Below, piece after piece: positions 23,801-36,568 of a DNA stretch of 64,000 bases. Below the pieces are notes generated by a model. The model saw only the letters and a list, made by a program, of their open reading frames with translations, was not told the origin of the DNA and did no database searches. Every line of letters starts with the position of its first letter. The stretch's first letter is position 1. Source of the stretch: Arachis hypogaea (Eukaryota; Streptophyta; Magnoliopsida; Fabales; Fabaceae); the NCBI RefSeq assembly GCF_003086295.3, contig NC_092048.1, positions 749,001 through 813,000 of the forward strand. Reading direction: 5' to 3'. The position numbers were made by a program, and so were the translations under genes.

Positions 23801-26454
23801 GACTATGTGTGAAGAACTCAGATGTTATATCATGAGAAAGATGACAAATTACAAGAAATTTTTGGGTGAGTACAAGGAAAAGATTGCACCAATTCAACAA
23901 AAAAAAAAAAATGAAGATGCTAAAGAAGGCTAGTGATAAGTGACAACTACAATGGATTGGTGATGATGATTGAGTCAAATATGAGGTTCAATGTGATGGG
24001 AGGAAGGTGCTAGTAAATCTGGTCCAAAGCACATGCACCTGTAATGTGTGGCAACTCACAGGTCATATCAAAACTTCCTAATCATAGAACTTTTTGGATT
24101 AGATATAGAAATAGTTTGTTAGCTGGATTAGCTGATTTGATTTGTTGTTGTTGTTTACTTGTACATGTCAAGAATGCTATGTGTGCATGCTATATCTGCA
24201 ATAGCTTGGAGAAATGAGGGACCTGAAAACTATTGTTATCCATGGTTGCAATTGCAAATGACCTCATTCAATGCTACATACCAACATTGTGTTGAGCCAG
24301 TTCCAAGTGAGCAATATTGGGAGAGGACAGAAGGATCAAGACCTATTCCACCCAAGCTTAAAAGACTCGTTGGGCGTCCAAAGCTACATGCAAGAAAAAA
24401 AATATTCTATTGAGCCACTGCTAAATGCAAATAAAGTTAGGAGAAGCTTCATGGTGACTTGCATCAAGTGTAGCAAATCTAGCCATAACTTCAAGACATG
24501 CAAAAGAGCTCCAGTAATTAAGAAAGGAAAAAAAGAACAAGATTCTCGTAAAAAAATAATACATAAGAAGAGGTATAGCTGTCTCAAAATTCTTCTCAGC
24601 CAGAAAATCAAGAAACCATTGCTGAACCCAACCCACAGCCACAGGTAAGCAAAGTTAATTGTATATTCACACTATTCTTAAGGATTTAGTTGTCTGTTAT
24701 TATTTTTATTAGAGATTTAAATGTCCTATTTCTAACTTGTAAGGGTTTAGAAGTCCTACTATTAAACTGATTAATCGATTATTTAGATGCTTAGTTTTAG
24801 TCTGATATTGGAGCAATTGTTTCATTCATATCTATTTAGCCAAATTCAGTCCAAACAGAAAATTCTAACCCCAATGTCATTACTCAAAATGTGAAATCAA
24901 TTATAAGGCCCCTTCAACAACAACTACCCAAGAAAAAAATTCAACTCAAGTCCAGTCAAAATCTTTTGCTGCTAAGCCACTGAATCTAGTCTTATTTAAA
25001 AAAAAACAATCAATTATAAGGCCTGAATAAGCTCTCCCATAACAATTAACAAGCTTAACTGATGATATTTCTGCAGAAATCTGGCTGCAACAAGTTTAGG
25101 AACAACTTTAAGAATGTTTCACTTCATTCCTACCCCCTAGATTTAAGCCTTAGTTAAAGTCTTCAATGAATAAAACTGTAATATTTTGGATATGATCGAT
25201 TAGTATTTTGGATATACTTTCTTTGGATTTAAATCATGTTTTGAATTAGGTACAATATATTGTGCAGTTGTGATAATATTGCTATGTAGATTTTCTTTTG
25301 ATTTAGTAACACAGATAAGTGTTCAGTATTTTTTTGGATAAACCCTTGTAACGGGAAACAATCTTTTGGAAGCTTAGATAATATAACAACGCTCTTATGC
25401 CTATTATAGTTATTTGATTTCTTTCATTTCATCAATGTGAACATCAAATTCATTAACACCAACATCCATCATAGATTATACAATGATTCAAAAATACTTA
25501 TTCATTATTGCATTCATAATAATACAATTACAAATACTACTACATTTATACATCAACTATCTAATTTGATTCACCCAAAATCGTTGCTCCACACATTCAC
25601 AATAATTATAATTAAAAAACCAGCCATAAAATACACAACATTTCTAAATCTACTACCAATAATTTTGTTTGGAGTTTTCTTATTTCTACAATCCATTTTC
25701 AATCTCATAATTCTCTCTTCTAAATCATTTAATCTATCCTCCACTCCCTGCTTAGAATTTTGAACCTCCACATCTCTAGTAACATCATCCAACCATCTAA
25801 AAAACTTGCAGTATAACAAATTGTCTTATAAATGGAACTAAAAAATATACCATGAATGATAGCTATAAATTTCAATTCAATGCAATACTCAAAACTCAAA
25901 TAATAAAAAAAATTCGAATTAACAATTACCCTATAATTTGGGCACTCTAAGAACAACCTATCTAAATTTTCTACTATTCCAAACTTGTATATTGTTGCAT
26001 ATAGATGACAGTTACACTTGGGAGTCATTTTATTATTGAAACATTTTCCATGTGTTGAGTCACCCTTATAATTTCAACCGCTACCTTCATTCCTTTTCCT
26101 TTGGCACCTCGTGCTTCTGGAGCTTCCGATGCTATTCATTCTACATTGTGCTAAGGTTTTGTTTCAGGGTGAATAATTGAAAATTCTGGAAAATTAGAGT
26201 TTGAGGCATGTTAAATTCAAACAATATAGAAGGACCAATTTGTCCTTATCATTTAGAGTAATTCCAATGTGGTATTTAACAGACACTTCAACACATTCAC
26301 AATCCACGTCAGAGGCGCCGTTAGTCTTACTAATAGAAGAATGTAACATGTTCATGTTTCGTTTCTTGAAGGATCTAATTGTTACTTTTTTTTTTCTTCA
26401 GGGTCTAATTTGTCCGAATGCGAAATCCTCAGAGACCTAATTATCACTTAAGTC
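20861..26454 (+). mobile_element. MULE (Mutator-like) DNA transposon, full length, non-functional
   Basis: 5594-bp element. The left end GAGTAAAGTGAGAATTAGG matches the inverse of the right end, GACTTAAGTGATAATTAGG, and the match continues for about 80 bp through an A-rich run and AAGTAACAATTAGATCC. It is flanked on both sides by a perfect 9-bp target duplication, TAAAATAAA (20852-20860 and 26455-26463), as expected for Mutator-type insertion. It encodes the MULE transposase pseudogene described separately. The moderate mismatch between the TIRs suggests an old insertion. Stops in the transposase make it non-autonomous today. Confidence 0.92.
21630..24648 (+). pseudogene. MULE transposase pseudogene (PB1-like, MuDR, SWIM, CCHC)
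   Basis: The open part (21630-22748, 372 aa) begins with the PB1-like N-terminal domain of plant MULE proteins (FAIHVFNHEKKF, then LVERFPEIDLDLMNFFDL). A long acidic region with basic KKKK/KRKK runs and the start of the MuDR domain follow (FRKVKQEIGMKFDTLDQFK, then AKCAEKNCPF). An in-frame TAG at 22746-22748 ends the ORF, but homology continues in the same frame (FFPEHTCNRNF, KRLRTQPKFTQKEVLEHV) up to another in-frame TAG near 22977, then through frameshifts. Later pieces: MPNAHHKNCVMHI from the transposase core, VNNLTNNMCEVWNSRI, a SWIM-like CTCNVWQLTG, VGRPKLHARKK, and a CCHC-like knuckle CIKCSKSSHNFKTC. Several stops make it clearly dead. Confidence 0.88.
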
Positions 26455-26807
26455 TAAAATAAATATTCTCTCATATACTAAATGATTTAATTATCACATT
26501 TTTTTCATCACATAACTTGAACACGTACAAATTATTTTTTTTAAATTTAAATCAATCCAATTCGATCTATATTTTTTTATGTACTCTTTTTTAGTATTAA
26601 TTTAAATAGGTTGACTTTTAAAAAATTAATGTACTAATTTTTTAAATAACTAATTTTAAATAGGTAGCGTAGCAATTTTAAAATATAACTTTAAAATTTA
26701 GATTAATTTAAAAATAAAAATTAAATTGATATTATTTTAATTATAATTTTTTTATAATAATATATATATTTCGTTTATAGTTTAAACTTTGAATAAAATA
26801 ATTATAA

Positions 26808-27306
26808 GGGTAAAGTATTAAATTGGTCCCCTACGTTTGGACATAATTTTGTTTTGGTCCTTAAGGTTTAAAGTGTCATATTTGAATTCAAAAAAGTTTC
26901 ATTTAGTTTTAATGTAGTCCTACCGTAAGGTCAAAGTTAAATAATTAATGGAATGTCTTACATGACAGCAAGATATATGGAAAACAAGTACAAGCTCCAT
27001 AAGTCCAAAATCAATCGTTGATGTATCAATACATTTATTTATTATTTTTCTTACAATTTAAATGAAATATTTTCTATAGAACTAAGGAGAATGATAAATA
27101 AATGTATTGACGTATCCACGGTCGATCTTGTGTTTTTGGAGTTTATACTACTGTCATGGAGGACATTTTGTTAATTATTTAACTTTGACCTTAGGACTAA
27201 ATTGAAACTAAATGAAATTTTTTTAAATTTAAATAAAATACTTTAAACTTTAAAGACCAAAACAGAATTACGTCTAAATGTAAAGTATTAATTTAGTATT
27301 TTATCC
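26808..27306. mobile_element. Long fold-back MITE with 9-bp target duplication
   Basis: 499 bp, almost entirely two inverted arms of about 240 bp. The outer end GGGTAAAGTATTAAATTGG is matched in inverse at the right end (AATTTAGTATTTTATCC). The inner arms also pair, for example CAATACATTTATTTATT with its inverse AATAAATGTATTG. The perfect flanking 9-bp duplication TAATTATAA (26799-26807, 27307-27315) suggests mobilisation by a Mutator-like transposase. No coding sequence. A related but distinct element is at 54737-55104. Confidence 0.88.
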
Positions 27307-28035
27307 TAATTATAAATATATCTCATTTGTACCGTAAATAAAAAAATTAATATGTTGTAAATTGATAAATATGTTATAAATTACTTATCTCAATAAATAA
27401 AATAAATAAATTATTTATTTATAAAAAAACTCAGTCCCATATGAATATTACGAATTTCCGATTGCGAAGCACAAAGCCCAAACCAACATTCAACGCCAGA
27501 GACCAGAGTGAGAACAGGTACGCGCTCTGCTTTTCCCTTTCTCCTATCAAACCTTCTTCCCCTCTTTCTCCCTCTCTCTCTCCCCCAAAATCTATAATCT
27601 CTAATAAAATTCACCCTGCGCCCTGCTTTACCAAATCAGCTTGGGATTTTCTTCTTTCCCTAACAATACCCTCTTAATTTTATTTCCATGCTTTTTCGCG
27701 GTTTTAATTCTCCAAATCTTTGGAATCTGATTTTGAATCTTGATACCTTGACGTAATGCCGTTTTTCATCTCTTCCTTTCTGTAACATTTTCGCATTCGG
27801 CATCAGATTCAACCTGTTCCTATATATTCTTTATCCAGGAAGCCCTTTTATTATGCCACTTCTATTTATTTGTTTGTTTTATGTTTTAACCTAGTTCTAG
27901 GGTTTTTCCTTTGATAGTTTGTGTTAACGGGAGCTGAGTGTGCTTCAATTGAGCACTTCAATTGAAGATTTCCTTCACCGATTGGGCATTTATAGGAGAT
28001 TTGCTACTTCTTGTTTTCGGTATCAGGTAGGGTTG

Positions 28036-31000
28036 ATGGCTGATCGGAGTTCGGCCGTTGCAAAGCCGGTATGGATGAAGCAAGCCGAGGAGGCCAAGCT
28101 GAAGAGCGAAGCCGAGAAAGCCGCGGCAGCTAAAGCTGCTTTCGAAGCGACCTTCAAGGATTTGGAGAAGAGTCGCGAGAAGGGCACTGTTCAATCTGAC
28201 AGTGAATCCGAGGAATACGAGGATTTGGCCAATAAGCCTATTGGACCTGTGGATCCTTCCAAGTGCACGGCGGCGGGTACTGGCATTGCCGGCGGAACAG
28301 CCTGTGCTCCTTCTTCGTTCACAGTGGTCACCAAGGATTCAGATGAGAGGAAGGTTTCAGGTGGGGGTGCACAAGTCAAGGTGAGGGTGACGCCAGGTTT
28401 GGGCGTTGGAGGGTCTGATCAAGAAGGGATTGTGAAGGATATGGGTGATGGAACGTATAACGTCACTTATGTGGTGCCCAAGAGAGGGAATTACATGGTC
28501 AGTGTTGAATGTAATGGCAAGGCAATCATGGGTAGTCCATTCCCTGTGTTTTTCAGTGCAGGTATTCACCATTACTCTGCCGCAAAATTCTCTGCATTAT
28601 TTAGATATATATGATGCCATGTGTGGTTTTGAATTTCTCCTGAAGTCCTAGTTAACGGTTCTGATCACAGTTCTAACATATAGGTATTGTAAAATTTAAA
28701 ATTTTGGTTACAATTGGATAGTGTCATAATACAGTAAATGTCACCAAATATAATTGGTACCACTTGAGTATCATTTGTATTTTCATAAATCGAACAGCGG
28801 TGGTATTTTTGTATTATTAAAAACAGCATGGCAGTGATATTGTTGGATCTTAACATATTTAAATTTGATGAGAGAAACTACAAGGAAAATAAAATTTCAA
28901 AACTAAATCAGAGCCAAAAAGGACGGAAAAGATTACACCTATTTAAGTTCTCTATCTCACTTTATCCTTCTTCTTTCCCCCCATTAATGGAACATAATAA
29001 GTTTACTTTCCTTCTTGGTTGGGCTATTCAGAAAGAGACAGAGTTGAACTTGTTAATTTTCAATTTTCAATGCTTTGACAGTTTGGTTTGTTATATTGCA
29101 GGAAATAGTAGTGGAGGGCTGCTCGGTTTAGCTCCGGCATCTTCTTTTCCAAATCTTGTTAATCAAACTATGCCAAACATGCCGAACTACTCTGGGTCCG
29201 TTTCAGGGGCATTCCCAGGATTACTGGGAATGATTCCAGGGATTGTTGCTGGAGCTTCTGGGGGTGCTATTTTACCTGGAATTGGGGCCTCACTAGGGGA
29301 AGTTTGCCGTGATTATCTTAATGGGCGATGTATAAAAGTCGATTGTAAGTTGAATCACCCACCTCATAATTTGCTAATGACTGCATTAGCTGCAACGACC
29401 TCAATGGGAACACTTAGCCAAGCTCCTATGGCTCCGTCTGCTGCTGCAATGGCTGCTGCACAGGCAATAGTCGCTGCCCAAGCACTTCAAGCCCATGCAG
29501 CTCAGGTGCAAGCTCAGTCAGTAAAAGATTCCACTGGTATGTTGTGGCGTGTTAATTTTGTTTGTTGCTGTGTTTGGTATTACAGAGCTCTTATACAAGA
29601 AGTGCTCTCTGTTGGTGACTTTTTGTCATGTTTGGTAGTTACCTTTTTTTTGTTCTTCTTGTTTTCCGTTTAAGTATTTCTTGCTGTATTCTTATCATCT
29701 ATGGTAACTTAATCAGGCTCACCTGAAAAAGCTGGTAAGGATGATGCATTGAAGAAAACTCTCCAAGTTAGCAATCTGAGTCCACTTCTCACTGTTGAAC
29801 AACTAAAACAACTCTTTGGCTTCTGTGGCACAGTTGTTGAATGCACAATTGCTGATTCAAAGCATTTTGCTTATATAGAATATTCAAAACCTGAAGAGGC
29901 AACTGCTGCTCTGGCGTTAAATAACATAGATGTTGGTGGCCGGCCTTTGAATGTTGAGATGGCAAAATCTCTTCCGCAAAAACCATCTGTTGTGAATTCT
30001 TCCCTTGCTTCGTCATCTCTTCCTTTGATGATGCAGCAAGCTGTGGCAATGCAGCAGATGCAATTCCAGCAAGCTCTGATTATGCAACAAACCATGACTG
30101 CACAGCAGGCTGCCAATAAAGCCGCCACCATGAAGTCTGCAACAGAGTTAGCGGCAGCCCGAGCTGCTGAAATAAGTAAGAAACTGAAAGCCGATGGACC
30201 TGAAATTGAAGAGAAAGAAACAAAACAGAAATCCAGGTCTGTTTACTTTGTCAATTTTTCCTAGTGTTATTGTTCTACTGGTGCATCTTGACTATTCATT
30301 TTCAATGTTTTTATTGTTGCAACTTGCAACTAATTCATTTTAGGGTGCCCTACATAAGTATCATGAACCCATTAGAATAATGCATGAAATAGATTTATAA
30401 GTTTGGTAAAGGTGCCTAAGGTTTTTGTCATTTTGATGTTTTAGGGGGGAAAAAATCATAATCTTGTCCCCATTTCAAAAGTTCCCATTCGTTGGTATAT
30501 GTTTTACTATACTTAATAGTTTTGGGTTTAGTGTGAGTGCAATGCATCCTTTGCTTTTTTATCTTTATATATATATATATATATATATTACACAATTGCC
30601 TTTGTATTATAGAAGCTTGCAGTTTTATGTGCGATAGCTGTGAGGTTGAGTAGCATATCTCTTTATTGTGAATATGCATTCTCATCAATCTTAAGGGTTC
30701 CCCCCACAATGTGTGCAATTATTGTGCATAGTGTTTTAAAATTGTTGCATGTTGATCTGTCTTTAAAATATATGGCTGAATGGTTGTGGAACAAGGAAAG
30801 TTTAGATTGTGGTGACAAAATCTTGTTTTTATATTTTTTTTTTTTTTGTCCTTCATTTTCATGTGCTAACAAAGGTCTTTAATTCATTAATTCAATTTCA
30901 ATTTTCAGGTCTCCTTCTCCTCCTCGTGCAAGATCTCGATCAAAGTCAAGATCTCCTGTTAGTTATCGAAGAAGGAGGAGGTCTCGTTCCTACTCTCCTG

Positions 31001-32457
31001 CTCGCTACAATAGGGGTCGTCGGTCCAGATCACCAGTCAGGTCCCATCATTATTCAAGCTATGAAAGGGATCGAAGGTCCTATAGAGACATCAGAGAACA
31101 CAGTGATAGAAGCAGAAGACGGGATTCAGATAGATACCTTGATCGGCATTCATCTGCTTCAAGAAGGAATAGGAGTAGGAGCGTGAGCCCTCATTCAAGG
31201 AAATCACATCGAACTGAATCTGTTTCTCCAAAACGTCACAGAGAAAGTTCACCTCATAGAGGAAGGAAAGAATCACGTGCTGATTCTGGATCCCCAAGTC
31301 ATCGCAGAGGTAGTAAGTCATCTCCCAAGATTGATGAAATCAAACAAGAGAGCAAAAGACGCTCAAGATCAGTTTCTTCAGATGATAATAGGCTTCAATC
31401 CAGCAAAAATGAAGAAGTCCTGCATGGAAAATCTAAAAATAGAGAGAGAAGACGGTCCAGGTCAGTATCTGTCGAGGAGAAGCCTTATAGGAGCCGCCGA
31501 TCATCCCCAAGAAGAGTGGATGAAAGTAGATCCAGGCATAATAAACGGTCAAGATCGAAATCTGTGGATGATAAGCAGCGCTTGCCTGAGAAATCAGATG
31601 AAAGCAAGCATAGAAGGTCAAGGCCTAGTGATAAAAGGCGTTCCAGATCAAGATCAACAGAAAGTAAGAATGAAATTGATGAAAGAGAGGATGAAAAAAA
31701 GATCAAAACTGATAGGTCAAAGCATCATCACACTAAAAGAAACAGGTCAAGATCTGTTGAAGGGAAGCATCGCACTAAAGATAAGTCAGGTGATAGTAAA
31801 GATAAAAAATCAAAGCATCGCAATAGAAGACGTTCCAGGTCAATATCATTAGAGGTTGAGCATAACAATGGAGGCAGCTCATCACATAAAGAATTGGATG
31901 AAAGCAATTTTGAACAGAGAAAACTTAGGTCTAAGTCCCCTGAAGGAAAGCGTCACACTGGTGATAAATATGGAAGCAGATATGAAAGATCAGAGCATCA
32001 AGAGAAATCCCTATCTAAATCAAAATCAGGAAATCACAACCCAGTTGAATGTGATGGTAATGGGCTCTCCCCACAAGTTATGGAGGAGTACGAATCTAAG
32101 GGAATAACACAAACTGATTCTGGATTTATGGAAGGTAAACATCATTTGAATGATGGAGAAAATGCTACTAGCAATATAAATTCAAAAGTTCATGAAGATG
32201 CTGTGCAGGAACCAACTATAAATTTAAAGATGGCAAAGGCAAATGATAGTGGGAATTGGGTTTCACCAAACAAAAGCTGCAAGTCAGAAGGGTCAAGTGA
32301 AAATGCTGGAGCTGATTATAACCAAGGTATGCTAAATCCTATTGTCAACCTTTGATGTTAATTATTGATTATTTTAGGTTATGTATGGCAAAACATGAGA
32401 ATCCTCTTTAATGCAGACCGTATGTGTGGTGAAGAAGCAAGAAGTGGAAGATATTAA
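28036..32457 (+). CDS. Filamin-repeat/CCCH/RRM/RS-domain RNA-binding protein, IRR-like
   Basis: Predicted nuclear pre-mRNA splicing regulator. Coding exons 28036-28561, 29102-29536, 29717-30236, 30909-32326, 32417-32457 join in frame to 2940 nt = 979 aa. Order: conserved PVWMKQAEEAKLKSEAEKAA (11-30), acidic SDSESEEYEDL, filamin-type Ig repeat about 74-175 (GDGTYNVTYVVPKRGNY, GSPFPVFF), CCCH finger C-x7-C-x4-C-x3-H about 244-262, Ala-rich linker, RRM about 334-405 (LQVSNL; KHFAYIEY), Met/Gln-rich helix, then a long RS domain from about 494 with many RRSRS units. A 5'UTR intron probably runs 27518-28026, which fixes ATG 28036 as start. Length and order resemble Arabidopsis At3g23900 (IRR, an RNA-binding regulator of immune-signalling transcripts), from memory. 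A 3'UTR intron is possible just after the stop. Confidence 0.9.
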
Positions 32458-34062
32458 GCACTCTCTATTTGGTATTGATTTAAAATACTGAACTAAATTG
32501 AATTCTGCACACTTAAATAATTATTAAAGCTTAATTACTTTCTGTGGATTACAGGAGTGGGAATATAAATGATTTCAAAGATTCAACCTGGCTTTTGACT
32601 ATGCTAATGGACATTATTGTGACATAGATCTTTGTCATTTCATCCGGAACCAAAAGTGGCACCTACTTATCAGAGAAGCCATGTTACACAAGGCTGATTT
32701 GGTTTCATAATGCTGTCATATATTGTTTCACTACAAGAGCATTGCAGGAATCATGGTTGAAGATTTTTTCACCCGCCAATGATTATGGCGCATATTCTAA
32801 TTAAGGATTCTCATTAAGTTTACTGAACTAATTCCTTCCAAGGAATAGACAGTTTCTTCTTAGTAGAAATCAGAATTCTCAGGATGCTTCGCTATTTGAT
32901 TTGGTTCCCAGAATATTATGTGTTAGCTGATGAACAAATTCAATTGATTATTTCCTTTTTTCAGGTTGGGTTGGAACAAAGATCAGATATAGAATCTGAG
33001 CTGTGATGTGGTTTAAGGTTTCAAGAAGTGTCGTGAATTTGTCATGATCAGCCACGCAGCGCTTATATATCATGCTTCTTTTACTGCTTGATTGATGTAT
33101 GTTGGAATGTTATCTTAATTATACAGTTCTTTTTTATGAAACTTAATTTGAAGTTTAGATGAAATCTGAACTCTTTTTTTCAGTCCTCCAGATATCATGT
33201 TAGCCAGTAGGGAGAGCCCCTTTTAATCAATGTCCTGATTTTATGCTTCTAAAAACTTAGGGATAATGGTATTTTTAATCTTATGTGTTAAACTACCAAC
33301 AGTTGTTTGCTATATATCTGTAGGTTCTAGACCCTTTGGGGAATTTTCTTAGTATGATAAAGTTTAGTTGCGCACATCAATCTTTGATGTTGGCAATCAT
33401 AGGTTCACTTTCTTTTACTCATTTTATGGTGTGGGCATTTTATATCCAAATAAATGCAGGTTATTCACGTTGAAATCTGTTCGAGCTTTGAGATAAAGTT
33501 TTGCTGGGTTGGTTTCTCTTGTGTAAAATGAAGGTATGAGGTCAGATTCTGATGCTCTATGGTTCAGAGCACCGCTGTTTTTCTTCTATTAAAATGTGAG
33601 AGTAATGGGAGTTGCTTAGGTTTGCATTATGTATGAGTATGTTTGTTCTCAGTACCATTTGCCAATATTTTTTCTAATTGCTACCATCATTTGGTGTCTT
33701 ATATTGCCCTACATTTTTGTTTTTCTTTTCTTTTTTTTTTTCCCTTCCATTTTTTCTCTTTCTTTTTTTCTTTTTTTTTTTTTCTTCCAAGAAATTATTA
33801 TGGTTAGGTAAAGCTTCTATTTAAGGTCAAGTGAACCTGGATGTTGCTGCAATGAGTTACTTCATGTTGCATTTGAGCAAATTGGGCAGAGTTACAGTTT
33901 TTACTTAAGTAAATGCTGAAAAGCAAATGTTGATTTGAACAGGTAATTCTCCATGAAACTGCTGGGTTGGTACACTATCTGTAGGATCTTCATTAACATT
34001 TGTATTTATAGGGTATCTGTTAATTATGTCAGCCTTGTTTGTGCTGCTGCTTATTATTTTTT
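32458..34062 (+). other. 3'UTR and downstream region of the IRR-like gene
   Basis: Possible 3'UTR introns: donor near 32472 with acceptor TTACAG at 32550-32555, and a further CAG acceptor near 32965. No second gene seen. The poly-T and C/T-rich ORF at 33629-33811 is low complexity. Confidence 0.45.
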
Positions 34063-34276
34063 GAGTAAATGGTCAAATTCGTCCCTGAAAGATCACCCGT
34101 TCTCCAAATTGGTCTCCGAAAGAATTTTTTAATCAAATTCGATCGTGAAAGATTTTAAGTTAGTCACATTAGTCTTTTCGTCACTCATCTGCATTTGTAT
34201 GGTTCGAAACAATTCGTTGTCCGTCTGCATTTTGGAGAATGGGTGATCTTTCAGACACGAATTTGACCATTTATTC
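34063..34276. mobile_element. MITE with about 45-bp inverted ends
   Basis: 214 bp. Left GAGTAAATGGTCAAATTCGT continues into CTGAAAGATCACCCGTTCTCC and is matched in inverse at the right end (GAGAATGGGTGATCTTTCAG, then ACGAATTTGACCATTTATTC). No coding sequence. The flanking target duplication is unclear because of a T-run on the left. Confidence 0.8.
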
Positions 34277-35304
34277 TATTATGTTCCCTCTTAAAATATT
34301 TTCATATTGCACTCCTGGTAATCTGCAGTTTGACTACTTTTAGTGTTAATACATTGTTTATTTTTTTTTATATTAAGTCACATAACACGAATTGTGTCTT
34401 TTGAATATGAATTCGTTGCTGAGGGATGCTGGAGAACTTTGGTTTTTTTCTTTTCTATTTGACACAACACATGGGATTGTTCTGTTGTTGATTGTAAATG
34501 CCTTCTGAAGGTTTTTCCTTTCTTTTCCTTTGTTTTATTTTTTTTTGGGGCAATCTTTTTTCCCTCTCTCGTTTTCACTTTTTCTGGATAGGGTAAGCTG
34601 TGGATATGATGATCTTATGAGCAGTTGCAGCCTCTTCCTCCAGATTATTATTCGAAGTTCTTGGAAGTTGTGTGCTTTTAGATTTCTATTTCGTTGTGGG
34701 TAGAATATTTGAATAGAATCGTTATCTCTATGCATCAAGTGCTCGACTCACTAATGTTTCCCCGTCAATTTGTCTTGTTGGCATTTATGGGATTTACCAG
34801 TCTGTTTTTCTCCCCTAGTCTGAATAGTTCACTAAGAAATAGGAAACACAGTAAAGTATACTTGCCTGATATTTGACGTGTTCAATCATGATTAAGAATG
34901 TCAATAGGTGTGTTGATCCTCGACAGTTGGTCGGTGACATTTTCGGGGCCATAAGTTTTTCTAGTTTTTCCCCGTGTTTTACCTGCTGCTTGTCGCCTGA
35001 ACCGTAGTGTCATGCAGAATTAAAAAGCATGCCCTTCGGGATTTGCTTCTAACGACTAAAAGATACACTTTTTATATCGATGTGGCTTTAATAGCATTGA
35101 CGTGGTCGTGTTATCTTATGCTGTATCGCGAAAACCATCAGCATTGGGTTTGGTTTGAAAACAAATTATATCGATAATTTTCCCACAACAGATTGTCGGT
35201 GTTGGGCATATTATTTAGTAGGAAGTTGCTAGAGTAATTGCTTACACACCCTCGTATCCGCCCCACTCGTTTGCTTCGATTCGGTTCCTCGGTATTAATA
35301 GCAT

Positions 35305-35390
35305 GGTGGAAACTCTCGTGCAGTTGACTTCACGAGAGTTGATTTCAATTATCAACTTTACGTGAAGTCGACTGTACCTGAGTTTCCACC
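35305..35390. mobile_element. Small MITE, GGTGRAAACTC family, copy A
   Basis: 86 bp, nearly all inverted repeat: GGTGGAAACTC at the left and GAGTTTCCACC at the right, with inner GTTGACTTCACG pairing with CGTGAAGTCGAC. Flanks TAATAGCAT and TAAGAGCAT form a 9-bp target duplication with one mismatch. Related copies are at 45114-45250, 45772-45909 and 46787-46897. Confidence 0.85.
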
Positions 35391-36501
35391 TAAGAGCATG
35401 CATATCGTTTTTTCGTTGGTAGTACGTTCATATCTTTTCAAATCAGGTTAAATTGCAGGAAACATAAAAGTTGGTTTAACAAGATTTCCTTGCGTAATTG
35501 GTTTTCATTCATGAAATTATAAAGTCAACGTTTCATTTCTAGTGTCATTCTTTATTAGTTTATATCTCTATCTACAACCGTCCCTATAATAGTTGAAGTT
35601 ATCTTCTAGATACAGTAGTTTAAAGCCAGCGAGTATGTTTGTCATTAGTTCATTACAAAGCGGACAATCTTATCAAAATAAAACTAGTAAATATTTTTAC
35701 TGATTGGTTCACGAATGCCGTGGATAGTGTTAATGGAACAACGTACTTAACTAGGAACGTTGAATAGTCCTAATGTTACATCGCCGAAGCTCTATCGGTA
35801 AAGCGGTGAAGAAATGAATAAATTTGATGTATTTCAAACGCACATGGATTGATATACGTATGGGTTGTTTATTCCCAGTTGACTATTAGGCTGCTTGCGC
35901 TACAGAATAGGCTAGATAAATAATGGTAATTTGTGCAAGGATTCAAGTTAATTTCACTAAGCCCATGTGAACAACAATAATATACGTTCTAGAAAAGTTA
36001 TGCAATTCCGATTAGGTGTGCCCAACGTAGAAAATTTGGCGTTCCGTTTAGAACCTTCTTTTAACATTGGTACTAGATACAAAATGCGCTTAGTAATACT
36101 GATATCAATATATCATCATCATAATTGAATCCAGCGTAAAGGTGAGCCATTAGACATTCACCGACTTCTTACTGATATTTCAGACACCTCTAAATATTTA
36201 TTTAAATTTAATTTTCGTATAATATAAATCATCATAAGGACAGAAGGTTCGGCTTTTATAATCATTATCTCCATAGCCAGACAAATAATAATATCATGAT
36301 TCTTTAATAGTATAAAATATTTATACGGATATATTTTAAAATGAATCTTATTTATTGGAAGAAGAACATTTCACAATGTAGAACATTTGACTTTGTTGTA
36401 ATCTTTACAATAAGGCGGGAAAAATATGATGGATAATAATATATTAAAATTAATCTTATTATTTTATCAAAGATGTTATGTGTAGTCACTAGATCTATCA
36501 T

Positions 36502-36507
<6 letters not shown>

Positions 36508-36564
<57 letters not shown>
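36508..36564. repeat. (AT)n microsatellite
   Basis: About 28 uninterrupted AT units. Confidence 0.95.

Positions 36565-36568
<4 letters not shown>

Noticed and set aside
27940..28035. Starting the IRR-like protein at 27940
   Set aside because: This stretch is probably the end of a 5'UTR intron (acceptor CAG at 28026); the family start MADRSS is at 28036.
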